From: Alistipes sp. CAG:435
Lineage (GTDB): Bacteria > Bacteroidota > Bacteroidia > Bacteroidales > UBA932
DNA: 14,347 bases
Direction of reading: 5' to 3'
Assembly (NCBI GenBank): GCA_000433355.1
Contig: FR893106.1
Location: 1 to 14,347 of the forward strand
Part shown: positions 1-7,340 of the stretch, one piece after another
Numbering within the stretch: position 1 is the first letter of the stretch
Layout of the letters: each line of letters opens with the position of its first letter
Notes under the pieces: model-generated
What the model was told of the DNA's origin: nothing
The model's input: the letters and a program-made list of their open reading frames with translations, nothing else
Databases searched by the model: none
Program-made: the position numbers and the translations under genes

Positions 1-462
1 GTAGGTGATTCTGTCCAGATCGATCTGCTGGAGTCTGTACTCGGTTTTTACGAAGATGCTTTTGATTTTTCGTTGTTCGGTCACTTCGACAGGCTCAGTG
101 ACCTCAAAATATTCCTTGGCCTTGACTGTCGCTGAAAGAAAATCCTCGTAGGAAATCGGTTTCAGAAGATAGTCCAAGGCTCGGACCTTAAATCCCTCGA
201 CGGCATATTCACTGAAAGCGGTTGTGAATATGATCCTGGTCCTCTCCGGCAGCATCCGTGAAAGATCCATCCCGCTCAGGTTCGGCATCTGGATGTCGCA
301 GAACAGCAGATCCACCGGATTGTCCTGAAGAAATGAATATGCAGCCGTTCCGCTCGTGAAACTACCTTTGAGCGAGAGGAACGGAGTCTTTGCGACGTAA
401 GATTCCATCAGCCTTACCGCCAAAGGCTCATCGTCAACGACTATGCAACTGATCGTGTTCAT
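1..462 (-). CDS. LytTR-family response regulator (C-terminus outside window)
   Basis: Cytoplasmic DNA-binding response regulator, partner of the histidine kinase encoded just upstream. 154 residues are visible. The receiver domain covers about residues 1-115: acidic pair D10/D11, phospho-acceptor D56 in FCDIQMP, the conserved Thr at FTTAF (80-81) and K101 in LLKPIS. After a linker at about 116-131, IKSIFVKTEYRLQQIDLDRI (133-152) is the characteristic start of a LytTR DNA-binding domain, whose remainder lies beyond position 1. The ATG overlaps the kinase stop as ATGA, so the two are probably translationally coupled. Oddity: linker residues VTEPVEVT (121-128) are encoded by a 25-bp palindromic dispersed repeat at 79-103. 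The family assignment is firm; the regulated genes are unknown, although a possible operator lies upstream of this operon. Confidence 0.93.
   Translation of the reverse strand, partial: MNTISCIVVDDEPLAVRLMESYVAKTPFLSLKGSFTSGTAAYSFLQDNPVDLLFCDIQMPNLSGMDLSRMLPERTRIIFTTAFSEYAVEGFKVRALDYLLKPISYEDFLSATVKAKEYFEVTEPVEVTEQRKIKSIFVKTEYRLQQIDLDRITY
79..103. repeat. Dispersed palindromic repeat, copy 1 (inside response-regulator gene)
   Basis: GGTCACT and AGTGACC form perfect 7-bp inverted arms around an 11-base core (TTCGACAGGCTC). The second copy at 4789-4812 differs at one of 24 aligned bases. Here the element is read in frame as VTEPVEVT between receiver and LytTR domains. It resembles the small REP-like words containing TTCGACA(A/G)GCTCAG that I recall being scattered through many bacterial genomes; that link is from memory. 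Two copies in 14 kb, one genic and one intergenic, suggest a genome-wide family. Confidence 0.7.
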
Positions 463-1490
463 ATTCCTGTCCTGATCCTGAGCAGACTACGGTAAACGCT
501 CTGCACCCTGCCATATTCAAATGAATATGCTCCAGGGTAGAGCAGGTCAAGTCTGCGTTTGAGGTTCGTGATTCCTATTCCTGATCCGCTACGGTCTGTG
601 TCGTCCTTCGGGAAGCAGCTGTTCTCGACGAGGCAGGTGACATATTCCCCGTCTTCCTTGAGCTCGATCCTGATGAAGGATTCATCCGTGTCACTTATGC
701 CGTGCTTGAAGGCGTTCTCAACGAGCGGTATGAAGAGTAGCGGAGCTATTTGCCTGTTTGACAGAGAACTTGGCAGTGATACTTCCAGCTTTACTCCAGA
801 AGTTAGCCGTGCGCCCATCAGTTTGACATATTCATTTAGGAATTCGCATTCCTTGGCGAGAGGCACGGTGTCTTTCTGGCTTTCGTAGAGGACGTAGCGC
901 AACATTCCGCTGAGGTCGTGGACGGCCTCCTGTGCCTGTGCGGGGTCTATCTGGATCAGCGAGTAGATGTTGTTCAGGGTGTTGAAAAGGAAATGCGGGT
1001 TGACCTGGTTCTTGAGGTTAGCCAGCTCGGCCTCCGCCTGGTTCTTCTCTATTTCCTTGCGCTGCGCCTCGTTGTTGTACCATTCGGTTGTCATCTTTAC
1101 CGCCACCGCGATGCCCACTATCGCCATATAGATCACCGTGTTGCGGAAAGTGAAACTGATTGTGTCGAGTGTGGAGTGATGTGGAGGGGCGATGTCCGGC
1201 GAGATGAGGTACCTGAAAAAGAGATGGACCCCGATGCTGACCTTGGTGATCAAAAGCATGTTCCAGAACAGGAACGCCCCGAACCTCTTGTTGGAGAGGA
1301 AGTGCTTTATCAGAAATAAGTAGTTGGTGTAGAACACTATGACAAATGAAATCGTTACAGGCAGGAACCTGGAATAGTCCAGTCCTCCGTGAAGCGCCCT
1401 TCCCGGTTGGGGCGAGAAGAACGGCATCGCAAGGATCACCGCCCAGATCGCGATGTGTATCAACCAACCACTGTTTTTCCGAATATTCAT
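459..1490 (-). CDS. LytS/YehU-type sensor histidine kinase
   Basis: Membrane sensor kinase of 343 residues that should phosphorylate the adjacent LytTR regulator. Four hydrophobic segments occupy about residues 9-25, 43-64, 71-97 and 115-132, followed by a short charged coiled-coil linker (136-160). The His_kinase domain motif NPHFLFNTLNNIYSL has its phospho-acceptor His at 166. The ATPase domain shows the N-box PLVENAFKHG (255-264) and the G-box GSGIGITNLKRRL (302-314). The start at 1490 (MNIRKNSG) was chosen because an in-frame extension up to 1595 would lie inside the upstream gene and has no membrane-protein character. The start is 16 bases after the upstream stop, and the gene ends in an ATGA overlap with the regulator. 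No separate extracytoplasmic sensor domain is seen, so the signal is probably sensed by the membrane helices. The ligand is unknown. Confidence 0.93.
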   Translation of the reverse strand: MNIRKNSGWLIHIAIWAVILAMPFFSPQPGRALHGGLDYSRFLPVTISFVIVFYTNYLFLIKHFLSNKRFGAFLFWNMLLITKVSIGVHLFFRYLISPDIAPPHHSTLDTISFTFRNTVIYMAIVGIAVAVKMTTEWYNNEAQRKEIEKNQAEAELANLKNQVNPHFLFNTLNNIYSLIQIDPAQAQEAVHDLSGMLRYVLYESQKDTVPLAKECEFLNEYVKLMGARLTSGVKLEVSLPSSLSNRQIAPLLFIPLVENAFKHGISDTDESFIRIELKEDGEYVTCLVENSCFPKDDTDRSGSGIGITNLKRRLDLLYPGAYSFEYGRVQSVYRSLLRIRTGI

Positions 1491-1506
1491 ATAATGTTCC
1501 GAAATT

Positions 1507-2145
1507 TTACTGTTGCAAAGCCTTGTGGAAGAACTCCTTCCGGAGGTCGGATGAGATCGGGTGGCGGGCGACACGGTAGGTGTCGGAGATGTCACCGGTC
1601 AGGTTGCAGACATCAAGGCCGCTGATCTCGGAGAGGTAGAGACAGTTGTATTTAGCCTCCTGCCCCTCCTGAAGCCTCATTGTGTAACGCATGATGTCCA
1701 GCACTTCGATCTCGCTCAGGCTGTCCTTGCAGAATACATACAGGTCAAGGGTCTTGAATGAACCGTAGAAGCCATCCCCGGCCTTGCGGACCTTGCTCTC
1801 GATAATCCGGCGCATCGGCAGCGCCATCGACCAGTAGTCGTATTCCTTGGTTCCGACGTATCGTCCTCCCTGAAGACCGTAACCGTAGCCCGATGAGAGG
1901 ATCGTGTCGAAGTCCTCCCGGTCTTCCGGAATCGGTGCCACGCCGGCCACCTCCTTGATCATAGACTGCGCCGCCTCCTTGGTCTCCGGCATCGCCCTCG
2001 TCACCTCAATGCCCAACGAAACTCCGTCCGGACTCTGCAAATCCGGCCGATCCTTGTTCAGCAGCTCCGCGAACCTCCGGTCCAGAAGCGTCTCCAGCGA
2101 GATCTTCGCGTATCTCTCGAAAAAGCAAGTGTCAAACTGGCTCAT
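1507..2145 (-). CDS. Unrecognised protein, possible PD-(D/E)XK nuclease-like fold
   Basis: A 212-residue soluble protein without signal peptide or membrane segment; I do not recognise a named family. It has an acidic, Glu-containing N-terminal helix (YAKISLETLLDRRFAELL, 12-29), then RPDLQ (33-37) and GIEVTRA (45-51). This spacing of Glu-19, Pro-Asp-34/35 and Glu-47 in a hydrophobic strand resembles the core of PD-(D/E)XK nucleases, although the usual lysine position holds Thr-49. Further along are RRIIESKVRKAGDGFYGSF (112-130) and a strand TLDLYVF (132-138). It is the first gene of the operon with the kinase and regulator (16-base gap), so it may be regulated with them or contribute to the response. 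The ATG at 2145 follows a good candidate promoter. The nuclease idea is inference; the coding call is strong. Confidence 0.85.
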   Translation of the reverse strand: MSQFDTCFFERYAKISLETLLDRRFAELLNKDRPDLQSPDGVSLGIEVTRAMPETKEAAQSMIKEVAGVAPIPEDREDFDTILSSGYGYGLQGGRYVGTKEYDYWSMALPMRRIIESKVRKAGDGFYGSFKTLDLYVFCKDSLSEIEVLDIMRYTMRLQEGQEAKYNCLYLSEISGLDVCNLTGDISDTYRVARHPISSDLRKEFFHKALQQ

Positions 2146-2159
2146 AATCTTTCTTTTCC

Positions 2160-2191
2160 CAAATATCGTAAATCCACGTTACTTTCGCAAA
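2160..2191 (-). promoter_or_regulatory. Candidate Bacteroidota promoter for the two-component operon
   Basis: Read on the minus strand, TTTG (2191-2188) is followed after 20 bases by GATATTTG (2167-2160), one mismatch from the phylum's -7 consensus TAnnTTTG. The start codon at 2145 lies 14 bases beyond, which implies a very short leader. The spacing fits the known -33/-7 arrangement. Confidence 0.45.
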
Positions 2192-2200
2192 TCCTGTTCC

Positions 2201-2223
2201 TTGACTGTTTGTTGACTGTTTAT
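2201..2223. promoter_or_regulatory. Tandem direct repeat, possible LytTR operator
   Basis: TTGACTGTTTG is followed directly by TTGACTGTTTA, period 11 bp. On the plus strand the units ACTGTTTGT (2204-2212) and ACTGTTTAT (2215-2223) each match eight of nine positions of the published LytTR site consensus [TA][AC][CA]GTTN[AG][TG]. They sit about 10 bases upstream of the predicted -33 element of the operon that encodes a LytTR regulator. Known LytTR sites are usually spaced about 21 bp apart, so the 11-bp period is atypical. Confidence 0.35.
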
Positions 2224-2448
2224 GCGAATGCCACTATCTGCCACGGCAATACCTTTCGATTTCTTTTGGAGCATCTTTGGAAGATGGTCTCGGCGATAGA
2301 AATAATTACGAATGAATATCTCATTTCAGCGTGGCGGATAAATGATTGAAAGACGGAGAGAATAACGTTCTCCTTTAGTTGAATCTTACCTAAGGTGAAT
2401 GCTTAATAGGATGATTTATAATAGGTTATGTGCCACGGTGCCCAATAA

Positions 2449-2490
2449 TAAAACTTCGGCCCTTGAGCTGGTCTAAGGGCCGGAGTTTTA
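2449..2490 (-). terminator. Strong hairpin terminator after NAD+ synthetase gene
   Basis: Arms 2449-2464 and 2475-2490 pair over 16 positions with a single G-T wobble. The GC-rich part is CGGCCCTT/AAGGGCCG, closed by a 10-base loop, with A/T runs (TAAAAC and GTTTTA) at the base on both sides. It begins 16 bases past the stop at 2506 and is symmetric enough to work in both directions. Confidence 0.85.
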
Positions 2491-2505
2491 TGAAGATGAT
2501 CAAAA

Positions 2506-4605
2506 TTATAGTTCGATCTTATCCAGCTCCGAAATCCAGAGCTGAACCTGGGCGTCGGAAGGCATTCGCCAGTCCCCGCGCGGCGAGAAGCTCACGAGAC
2601 TGATCTTCGGGCCGTCCGGCATACAGGACCTCTTGAACTGCTGGCTGAAGAACCTCCAGTAGAACTTTCTCAGCCACTTCAGGATCGTGGCCTTGTCGAA
2701 GGTCACGTCAGGATGCCTTACCACATTCTTTCCGGAACGATCCTCCCCGTTCTCGGCTTCTCCGAACGCCTTGCAGGCCAGATGGAAAATCTTCACAGGA
2801 GAGTAACCGTACCTGATGAAGTTGTAGATGAAGAAGTCGTGCAGTTCGTACGGGCCGATCAGATCCTCGGTCTTCTGCTTGATCTGTCCCTTTGAGTCAG
2901 CCGGAGTAAGTTCCGGACTGATAGGGGTTTCCGCGATGTCTATGAGAATCTCGGCCGCGGATCTTCCTCCGTTTGTGGCCGCGTCTGTGAACACATTCTT
3001 GGCTGCCCAGCGGACAAGGTATTTTATCAAGGTCTTCGGCACGGAAGCGTTGACGGCGTACATCGACATATGGTCACCGTTGTAGGTGCACCAGCCGAGT
3101 GCCAGCTCCGAAAGGTCTCCGGTACCGATCACAAGGCCGTTCTCCTGGTTGGCGATATCCATCAGGATTTGGGTTCTTTCGCGGGCCTGGGCATTCTCGT
3201 AGGTGGAATCCATCACTTTCGGATCGTGGCCGATGTCCTTGAAATGCTGTTCCACGGCAGCTACAACTGAGATCTCACGTGTCGTCACGCCAAGAACCTC
3301 CATCAGATCCACTGCGTTGGACTTCGTGCGGTGGGTTGTTCCAAGTCCCGGCATTGTGATTCCAATGACGTTCTCCCTTGGGATGCCAAGCTTGTCGAAA
3401 GCCATGACCGTCACCAGAAGCGCCAGCGTGCTGTCGAGGCCGCCGGATATTCCCAGAACAGCCTTTTTGCAGTTTATATGCTCAAGGCGGGCGATGAGTC
3501 CGGTCGTCTGGATCTGAAGAATCTCCTTGGAACGCTCGGCGATCTCCGCCGGATCACCCTCAGGCAGGAACGGATGTGGCTCCACATAGCGGTAGAACTT
3601 CCTGTCAAAGTCAGTAGGTGCCGCAGGACCAAGGTCGAAGCAGGAATATAATCCTGAATATTCACAGGCGGAGGTTCCGTCAGGCGTCATTCCTCGGAAC
3701 GAGTTCTTCTTCTGGCGCAGCACGTTGAGTCTCTCGATATCAAGATCAGCGAATATCATCGTGTCGTGCAACTGGAACCTTTCGTTCTCGGAAAGCACCC
3801 TGCCGTTCTCGCAGATGATGGAAGATCCGCCATAGACGGTGTCCATTGAAGACTCGCCATAGCCTGCCGAGCAGTAGATGTAACCTGAGACGGTACGTCC
3901 TGACTGGTTGGAAATCAGTTCTTTGCGCTGTTGGTGTTTGGTCATCACCTCATTGGATGCAGAGATGTTCACTATAACCTGCGCGCCTGAAGGGGCGAGG
4001 AATGATGACGGAGGAATCGGGGTCCAGAAATCCTCGCAGATCTCGATTCCGAACGTGGCGTTACCGATGGTGAACAGCAGGTTAGGGGAGATGTTGCACC
4101 TGTGGCCGCAGTATTTGATGATCGAGTCGAAACCGTCACGGTAGTAGTCCTTGCCGTCGTCCACGAAACGTCCTGTGGCCGAGTTGTCAGGTCCAAGGAA
4201 ATCCGATCCGGAGGCGAACCAGCGTCCCTCGTCGAACTCGGCGTAGGTCGGGAGGTAGATCTTCGGCACGATGCCTTTGACGCCCCCGTTACGCAGAACG
4301 ATGGCACAGTTGTAGAGACGGCCTCTGAAACGGACCGGGGCTCCGATCACGACGGTGATGTGCTTGCCTCTGGTGAAGTCCTTTATCTTTCCGACAGCCT
4401 CTTCCGACTTGGTCAGCAGAAGGTTCTGTCCGAAGAGGTCAAGGCAGGTGTAACCGGTTATCGATAGTTCGGGGAAGACCACCAGCGAGGCACCTTCCTC
4501 TTCGGCCTTCCCTGTCAGTCTGCAGATTGACTCGGCGTTATATTCAACATCCGCCACCTTTACCCTTGGCACTGCGGCGGCCACTCTGAAGAGTCCTAAA
4601 TCCAT
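2506..4605 (-). CDS. nadE: Glutamine-dependent NAD+ synthetase
   Basis: Cytoplasmic enzyme for the last step of NAD+ synthesis: it amidates nicotinate adenine dinucleotide with ATP, using ammonia released from glutamine. The 699 residues match the two-domain glutamine-dependent form. The N-terminal nitrilase-type glutaminase covers about 1-320, with the catalytic triad visible as E46 (FPELSITGY), K115 (VPKIYLPTYAEFDE) and C190 (GIEICEDFW). The C-terminal synthetase domain, about 350-690, has the ATP pyrophosphatase P-loop SGGLDS (387-392) and the conserved GTGDLSELALGWCTYNGDHM (494-513). The start at 4605 (MDLGLFRVAAAVP) gives a normal N-terminus. It appears to be a single-gene unit: a 216-base gap precedes it and a strong terminator follows. 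All key residues are present, so it should be active. Confidence 0.97.
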   Translation of the reverse strand: MDLGLFRVAAAVPRVKVADVEYNAESICRLTGKAEEEGASLVVFPELSITGYTCLDLFGQNLLLTKSEEAVGKIKDFTRGKHITVVIGAPVRFRGRLYNCAIVLRNGGVKGIVPKIYLPTYAEFDEGRWFASGSDFLGPDNSATGRFVDDGKDYYRDGFDSIIKYCGHRCNISPNLLFTIGNATFGIEICEDFWTPIPPSSFLAPSGAQVIVNISASNEVMTKHQQRKELISNQSGRTVSGYIYCSAGYGESSMDTVYGGSSIICENGRVLSENERFQLHDTMIFADLDIERLNVLRQKKNSFRGMTPDGTSACEYSGLYSCFDLGPAAPTDFDRKFYRYVEPHPFLPEGDPAEIAERSKEILQIQTTGLIARLEHINCKKAVLGISGGLDSTLALLVTVMAFDKLGIPRENVIGITMPGLGTTHRTKSNAVDLMEVLGVTTREISVVAAVEQHFKDIGHDPKVMDSTYENAQARERTQILMDIANQENGLVIGTGDLSELALGWCTYNGDHMSMYAVNASVPKTLIKYLVRWAAKNVFTDAATNGGRSAAEILIDIAETPISPELTPADSKGQIKQKTEDLIGPYELHDFFIYNFIRYGYSPVKIFHLACKAFGEAENGEDRSGKNVVRHPDVTFDKATILKWLRKFYWRFFSQQFKRSCMPDGPKISLVSFSPRGDWRMPSDAQVQLWISELDKIEL

Positions 4606-4788
4606 TATTATGTTGTTTGAAATTAAGTAACCTTCAAAAAATAACCTGCATCATCTTAAGGAATCTTTTCGGTCTAGATCTCTTTTCTCATCAGTCATGT
4701 GCCACCGGCACACTCCTTCTTCAAAAATAGATCTATCCTCGAAAATATTCTCTTAATCTGAGGCAACTTATTTTTTTCATGTTACTAA

Positions 4789-4812
4789 GTCACTTCGACA
4801 AGCTCAGTGACC
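4789..4812. repeat. Dispersed palindromic repeat, copy 2 (intergenic)
   Basis: GTCACT and AGTGAC form 6-bp inverted arms around TTCGACAAGCTC. It differs from the copy at 79-103 by A for G in the core and has A instead of G before the left arm. It lies 9 bases past the stop of the small membrane-protein gene at the 3' end of the purine salvage operon, so its RNA could fold into a hairpin there. No T-run follows, so it is not a classical terminator. Confidence 0.7.
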
Positions 4813-4821
4813 TATATAATA

Positions 4822-5040
4822 TTATGCGTTAGCCGGATCGTTCCCGTTGTCGATCTCCTCACGCTCGCGGCGGCGTTTCTGGTTGACGCAGGTCGCGATC
4901 CCGCGGTAGAGGAAATAAACCCCGATAAGCAGGATGCAGACGATCTTCCACGAAATCGGCATGCCGTTTATCAAAAGCGCGGAGCCGAATCCGATGATGA
5001 ACACGGCGAACACAAAATACAGGATGTAAGCGTATTTCAT
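4822..5040 (-). CDS. Small two-helix membrane protein, function unknown
   Basis: A 72-residue protein, MKYAYILYFVFAVFIIGFGS and onward. It has two hydrophobic helices, about residues 4-22 and 30-47, joined by a short turn (NGMPIS). A strongly basic then acidic tail follows (NQKRRREREEIDNGNDP). By the positive-inside rule the tail is probably cytoplasmic. I do not recognise the family. The ATG at 5040 was preferred over an in-frame TTG at 5046. It starts 12 bases after the phosphorylase stop, so it is probably co-transcribed with the purine salvage genes, though nothing in it suggests catalysis. Codon use looks like that of its neighbours. Confidence 0.75.
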   Translation of the reverse strand: MKYAYILYFVFAVFIIGFGSALLINGMPISWKIVCILLIGVYFLYRGIATCVNQKRRREREEIDNGNDPANA

Positions 5041-5052
5041 TGCCAATGAATA

Positions 5053-5880
5053 TTACAGCGATTCTATCATCCTTGTGAACAGCGCGCACATCCTGTCCGC
5101 CGCCGCGTCCGCCGCCTTCACGACATCGTCCCCGTCGTTCACATAGTCAGGAGCATAGTCATCATGCGCCTCGTTGGTTATCACCGAGACTCCGAACACC
5201 GGAATATCCGAATGCCTTGCCACGATGACTTCCGGAACCGTGGACATGCCGGTAGCGTCACCTCCGATGGTGCGGATGTACTTGTACTCGGCTGGAGTCT
5301 CGTAGGTAGGACCGGTTCCTCCGTAGTAGACACCCTTGTGGAGCTTGATGCCCATCTGTACGGCGATCTCCTCGGCTTTTGCGATGAGCCTCAGGTCGTA
5401 AGGTCTCGTCATGTCAGGGAATCTTGGCCCGAAATCCTCCAGATTCGGACCTATCAGCGGATTAGGCAGCTGGTTGATGTGATCGGTGATGATCATCAGG
5501 TCTCCGACCTTGAAGTTGTAGTTGACACCGCCGGCGGCGTTGGACACGAACAGGTACTTGATTCCGATGACCTTCATCACGCGGATAGGAAGCGTGACAA
5601 GTTCCATCGGGTAGCCTTCGTAGAAGTGGATTCGTCCCTGCATGGCGATGACCGTCTTGCCGCCCAGCTTGCCCACGATGAAGTTGCCCTTGTGGCCTAT
5701 CGCCGTGGAGACCGGGAATCCCGGGATTGTCTTGTAAGGTATTGTCAGCGGATCGCTTATGCTGTCCGCAAGTTTTCCAAGGCCGCTGCCAAGCACGATG
5801 CCGACTTCCGGTTTGAGGTCGCCAATCTGCTGTCTGACATATTCAGCGGCTCCGTAGATTCTTTCTGCTCTTGGATCCAT
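5053..5880 (-). CDS. Purine nucleoside phosphorylase, trimeric (PNP/MTAP) type
   Basis: Cytoplasmic enzyme that splits purine nucleosides with phosphate to a free base and ribose-1-phosphate. Numbering from MDPRAERIY, residues align with human PNP with an offset of one at the start: phosphate-site S32 (GSGLGKL), H63 (GHKGN), R83 and H85 (GRIHFYEGY). The base-site residues are E194 (YETPAE) and N236 (TNEA), as expected for 6-oxopurines; M212/S213 contact the sugar. The position corresponding to human His257, which contacts the 5'-hydroxyl, appears to be Gly250 (VNDGDDVV), which could leave room for a 5'-methylthio group. In-frame ATGs at 5907 and 5895 are possible, but 5880 gives the family's usual distance to the GSGLG loop (275 residues) and has an A/T-rich leader. 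It lies close behind the deaminase gene. Confidence 0.93.
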   Translation of the reverse strand: MDPRAERIYGAAEYVRQQIGDLKPEVGIVLGSGLGKLADSISDPLTIPYKTIPGFPVSTAIGHKGNFIVGKLGGKTVIAMQGRIHFYEGYPMELVTLPIRVMKVIGIKYLFVSNAAGGVNYNFKVGDLMIITDHINQLPNPLIGPNLEDFGPRFPDMTRPYDLRLIAKAEEIAVQMGIKLHKGVYYGGTGPTYETPAEYKYIRTIGGDATGMSTVPEVIVARHSDIPVFGVSVITNEAHDDYAPDYVNDGDDVVKAADAAADRMCALFTRMIESL

Positions 5881-5922
5881 ATTTATTATATTCATTAATT
5901 GCCGCATTGCGTCTGCGGCCGG

Positions 5923-7200
5923 TTATTGTTTATAGTTTATTTCATTAAGAACCGTGCGCGCTCCCTTGAGAATCATCTTTTCTCCGAACACATTGCGGTC
6001 GCGCATCACGAATTTTCCTCCTGAGATGAGAGAGGTGACGCAGTCGCTGTGCGCCGAGTAGATGAAGTTCGCGAGGAACGGGCCGGGGGAGAGGAAAAAG
6101 GTGTTGTCTGTGTCAACAATCTGGATGTCAGCTTCGTAGCCCTCTTCTATCTTTCCGGTTTTCAAGCCTAATGCCTTTGCTCCGTTGACGGTTGCCATGT
6201 CCATGAGCGTCTGCAAAGGCAGGGCGGAAGGGTCTTTTCTCCATGCTTTCTGGAACAAGGCCGTGGTCTTCATCGTCTCAAGCATGTCAAGATTGTTGGA
6301 TGACGCGCATCCGTCGGTTCCGAGGCAGACATTCGCCCCGGCATCAGTCAGCTCTTTCCACTTGAACTTGTAGCCTGACGCCAGCTTGGTGTTGGAATTG
6401 ATGTTATGCACGCAGTTCACATGGTACTTGCCAAGAAGTTCGATGTCGTGCTCGGACAGCCAGAGCGTGTGGGCGGCGATGACATCCGGCCCCAGCACAC
6501 CGAGGGCCTCAAGGTACTCGACAGGTGAGAGACCGCCGTGCGCCGCCTTGCAGTCCAGATCCTCGCGCTCCGACTCGGCAAGATGGATGTGGATCTTAAG
6601 ACTGTGCTTTCGGGCATATTCAGTGGCCCACAGGATAAGCTCCTCATTGACAGAGTAGATGGAGTGGATACCTATCGTGAAGATAGACCTTGTCCCCCAT
6701 TGTGGCACCGTCTCGTGCATCTTGATGCACTGCTCCTTTTCCCTCTCGGCCTCCTCCGGGTCGTTGTGGTTCAGGAACAGGTAGGAGACGGCTGCTCGCA
6801 GATCCATTTCCGAGGCCGCGATCCTTGCTGTAGGTGAGAACCAGTAATGGTCGTTGAATGTTGTGGTTCCAGTCTTGATCATCTCAAGCGCGGCGGCCTT
6901 CGTACCCCAATAGATGAACGGAGCGTCCAGTTTCGACTCAATGGCCCAGATGTGCTTCAGCCAGTCCTGAAGGACCATATCCTCGCCGACACCTCTCATC
7001 AGGGACATGGCGGCGTGTGTGTGCATATTTATGAATCCCGGAACCGCTACCTTGCCTGTGCAGTCAATGGTCTCAACCCCGGAAGCGGGTTCCTGGTACT
7101 CGTCGGAGTGCGGGGTGATCCTTTTGATCAGTCCGTCTGCGATGGTGATGTCCGTCTGCCGCCCCTCCGAAGTGATATTTCTAAGTAGAATCTTGTCCAT
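5923..7200 (-). CDS. Amidohydrolase, 5-methylthioadenosine / S-adenosylhomocysteine deaminase type
   Basis: Zinc hydrolase of the amidohydrolase superfamily, TIM-barrel type, 425 residues, cytoplasmic (no signal). Metal ligands are visible: H60 and H62 (GFINMHTHAAMSLMRG), H206 (IHIHLAES), H244 (AAHTLWL) and D296 (CLGTDGCASSNNLDML). The motif MRGVGEDMVLQDWL (68-81), the E209 region and the NNLDML stretch are typical of the MtaD/SAH deaminase group rather than of guanine or cytosine deaminases. The likely reaction is deamination of 5'-methylthioadenosine, S-adenosylhomocysteine or adenosine to the inosine form. It leads an operon with purine nucleoside phosphorylase, the enzyme that would act on the product. 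The gap between coding regions is short. Exact substrate preference cannot be read from the sequence. Confidence 0.9.
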   Translation of the reverse strand: MDKILLRNITSEGRQTDITIADGLIKRITPHSDEYQEPASGVETIDCTGKVAVPGFINMHTHAAMSLMRGVGEDMVLQDWLKHIWAIESKLDAPFIYWGTKAAALEMIKTGTTTFNDHYWFSPTARIAASEMDLRAAVSYLFLNHNDPEEAEREKEQCIKMHETVPQWGTRSIFTIGIHSIYSVNEELILWATEYARKHSLKIHIHLAESEREDLDCKAAHGGLSPVEYLEALGVLGPDVIAAHTLWLSEHDIELLGKYHVNCVHNINSNTKLASGYKFKWKELTDAGANVCLGTDGCASSNNLDMLETMKTTALFQKAWRKDPSALPLQTLMDMATVNGAKALGLKTGKIEEGYEADIQIVDTDNTFFLSPGPFLANFIYSAHSDCVTSLISGGKFVMRDRNVFGEKMILKGARTVLNEINYKQ

Positions 7201-7255
7201 AATTGAATATGTCTAAGAAATCTTTAATTACAATTAATAATTAGCCTAATTTTGT

Positions 7256-7263
7256 CAAATATA
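7256..7263 (-). promoter_or_regulatory. Candidate -7 element for the deaminase-PNP operon
   Basis: The minus strand reads TATATTTG, a perfect match to TAnnTTTG, 55 bases before the start codon at 7200 in a very A/T-rich gap. I could not find a TTTG-like -33 element at the right distance, so this is tentative. Confidence 0.35.
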
Positions 7264-7340
7264 GTAAAAATATGGTAATATTTCCAGATTTGCCGGAAGA
7301 CTTGTGAATATAAGAATGTAAAGTAAGAATAAGTGAGCGC

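Larger units (their letters stand above)
2146..2448. other. Intergenic region upstream of the two-component operon
   Basis: Together with the terminator at 2449-2490 this fills a 360-base gap without a gene. The 2146-2223 part holds the promoter and direct repeat listed separately. From about 2224 to 2448 I see no credible open frame, RNA gene or strong hairpin; a GAATAT word occurs near 2313. Confidence 0.6.

Noticed and set aside
1491..1595. In-frame N-terminal extension of the histidine kinase by 35 residues
   Set aside because: It lies inside the upstream coding region in another frame, and its Ser/Thr-rich sequence is unlike a kinase N-terminus. The ATG at 1490 leads directly into the first membrane helix.
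4698..4712. Inverted repeat TGTGCC-ACC-GGCACA in the gap before the NAD+ synthetase gene
   Set aside because: It is only 6 bp per arm, has no T-run, and lies at no clear position relative to a promoter. A partial likeness to sequence near 2430 (ATGTGCCAC) is too short to call a repeat family.
5164..5898. A 244-codon plus-strand open frame opposite the purine nucleoside phosphorylase gene
   Set aside because: It mirrors a fully conserved gene on the other strand and shows no domain or plausible protein composition; it is a high-GC shadow frame.
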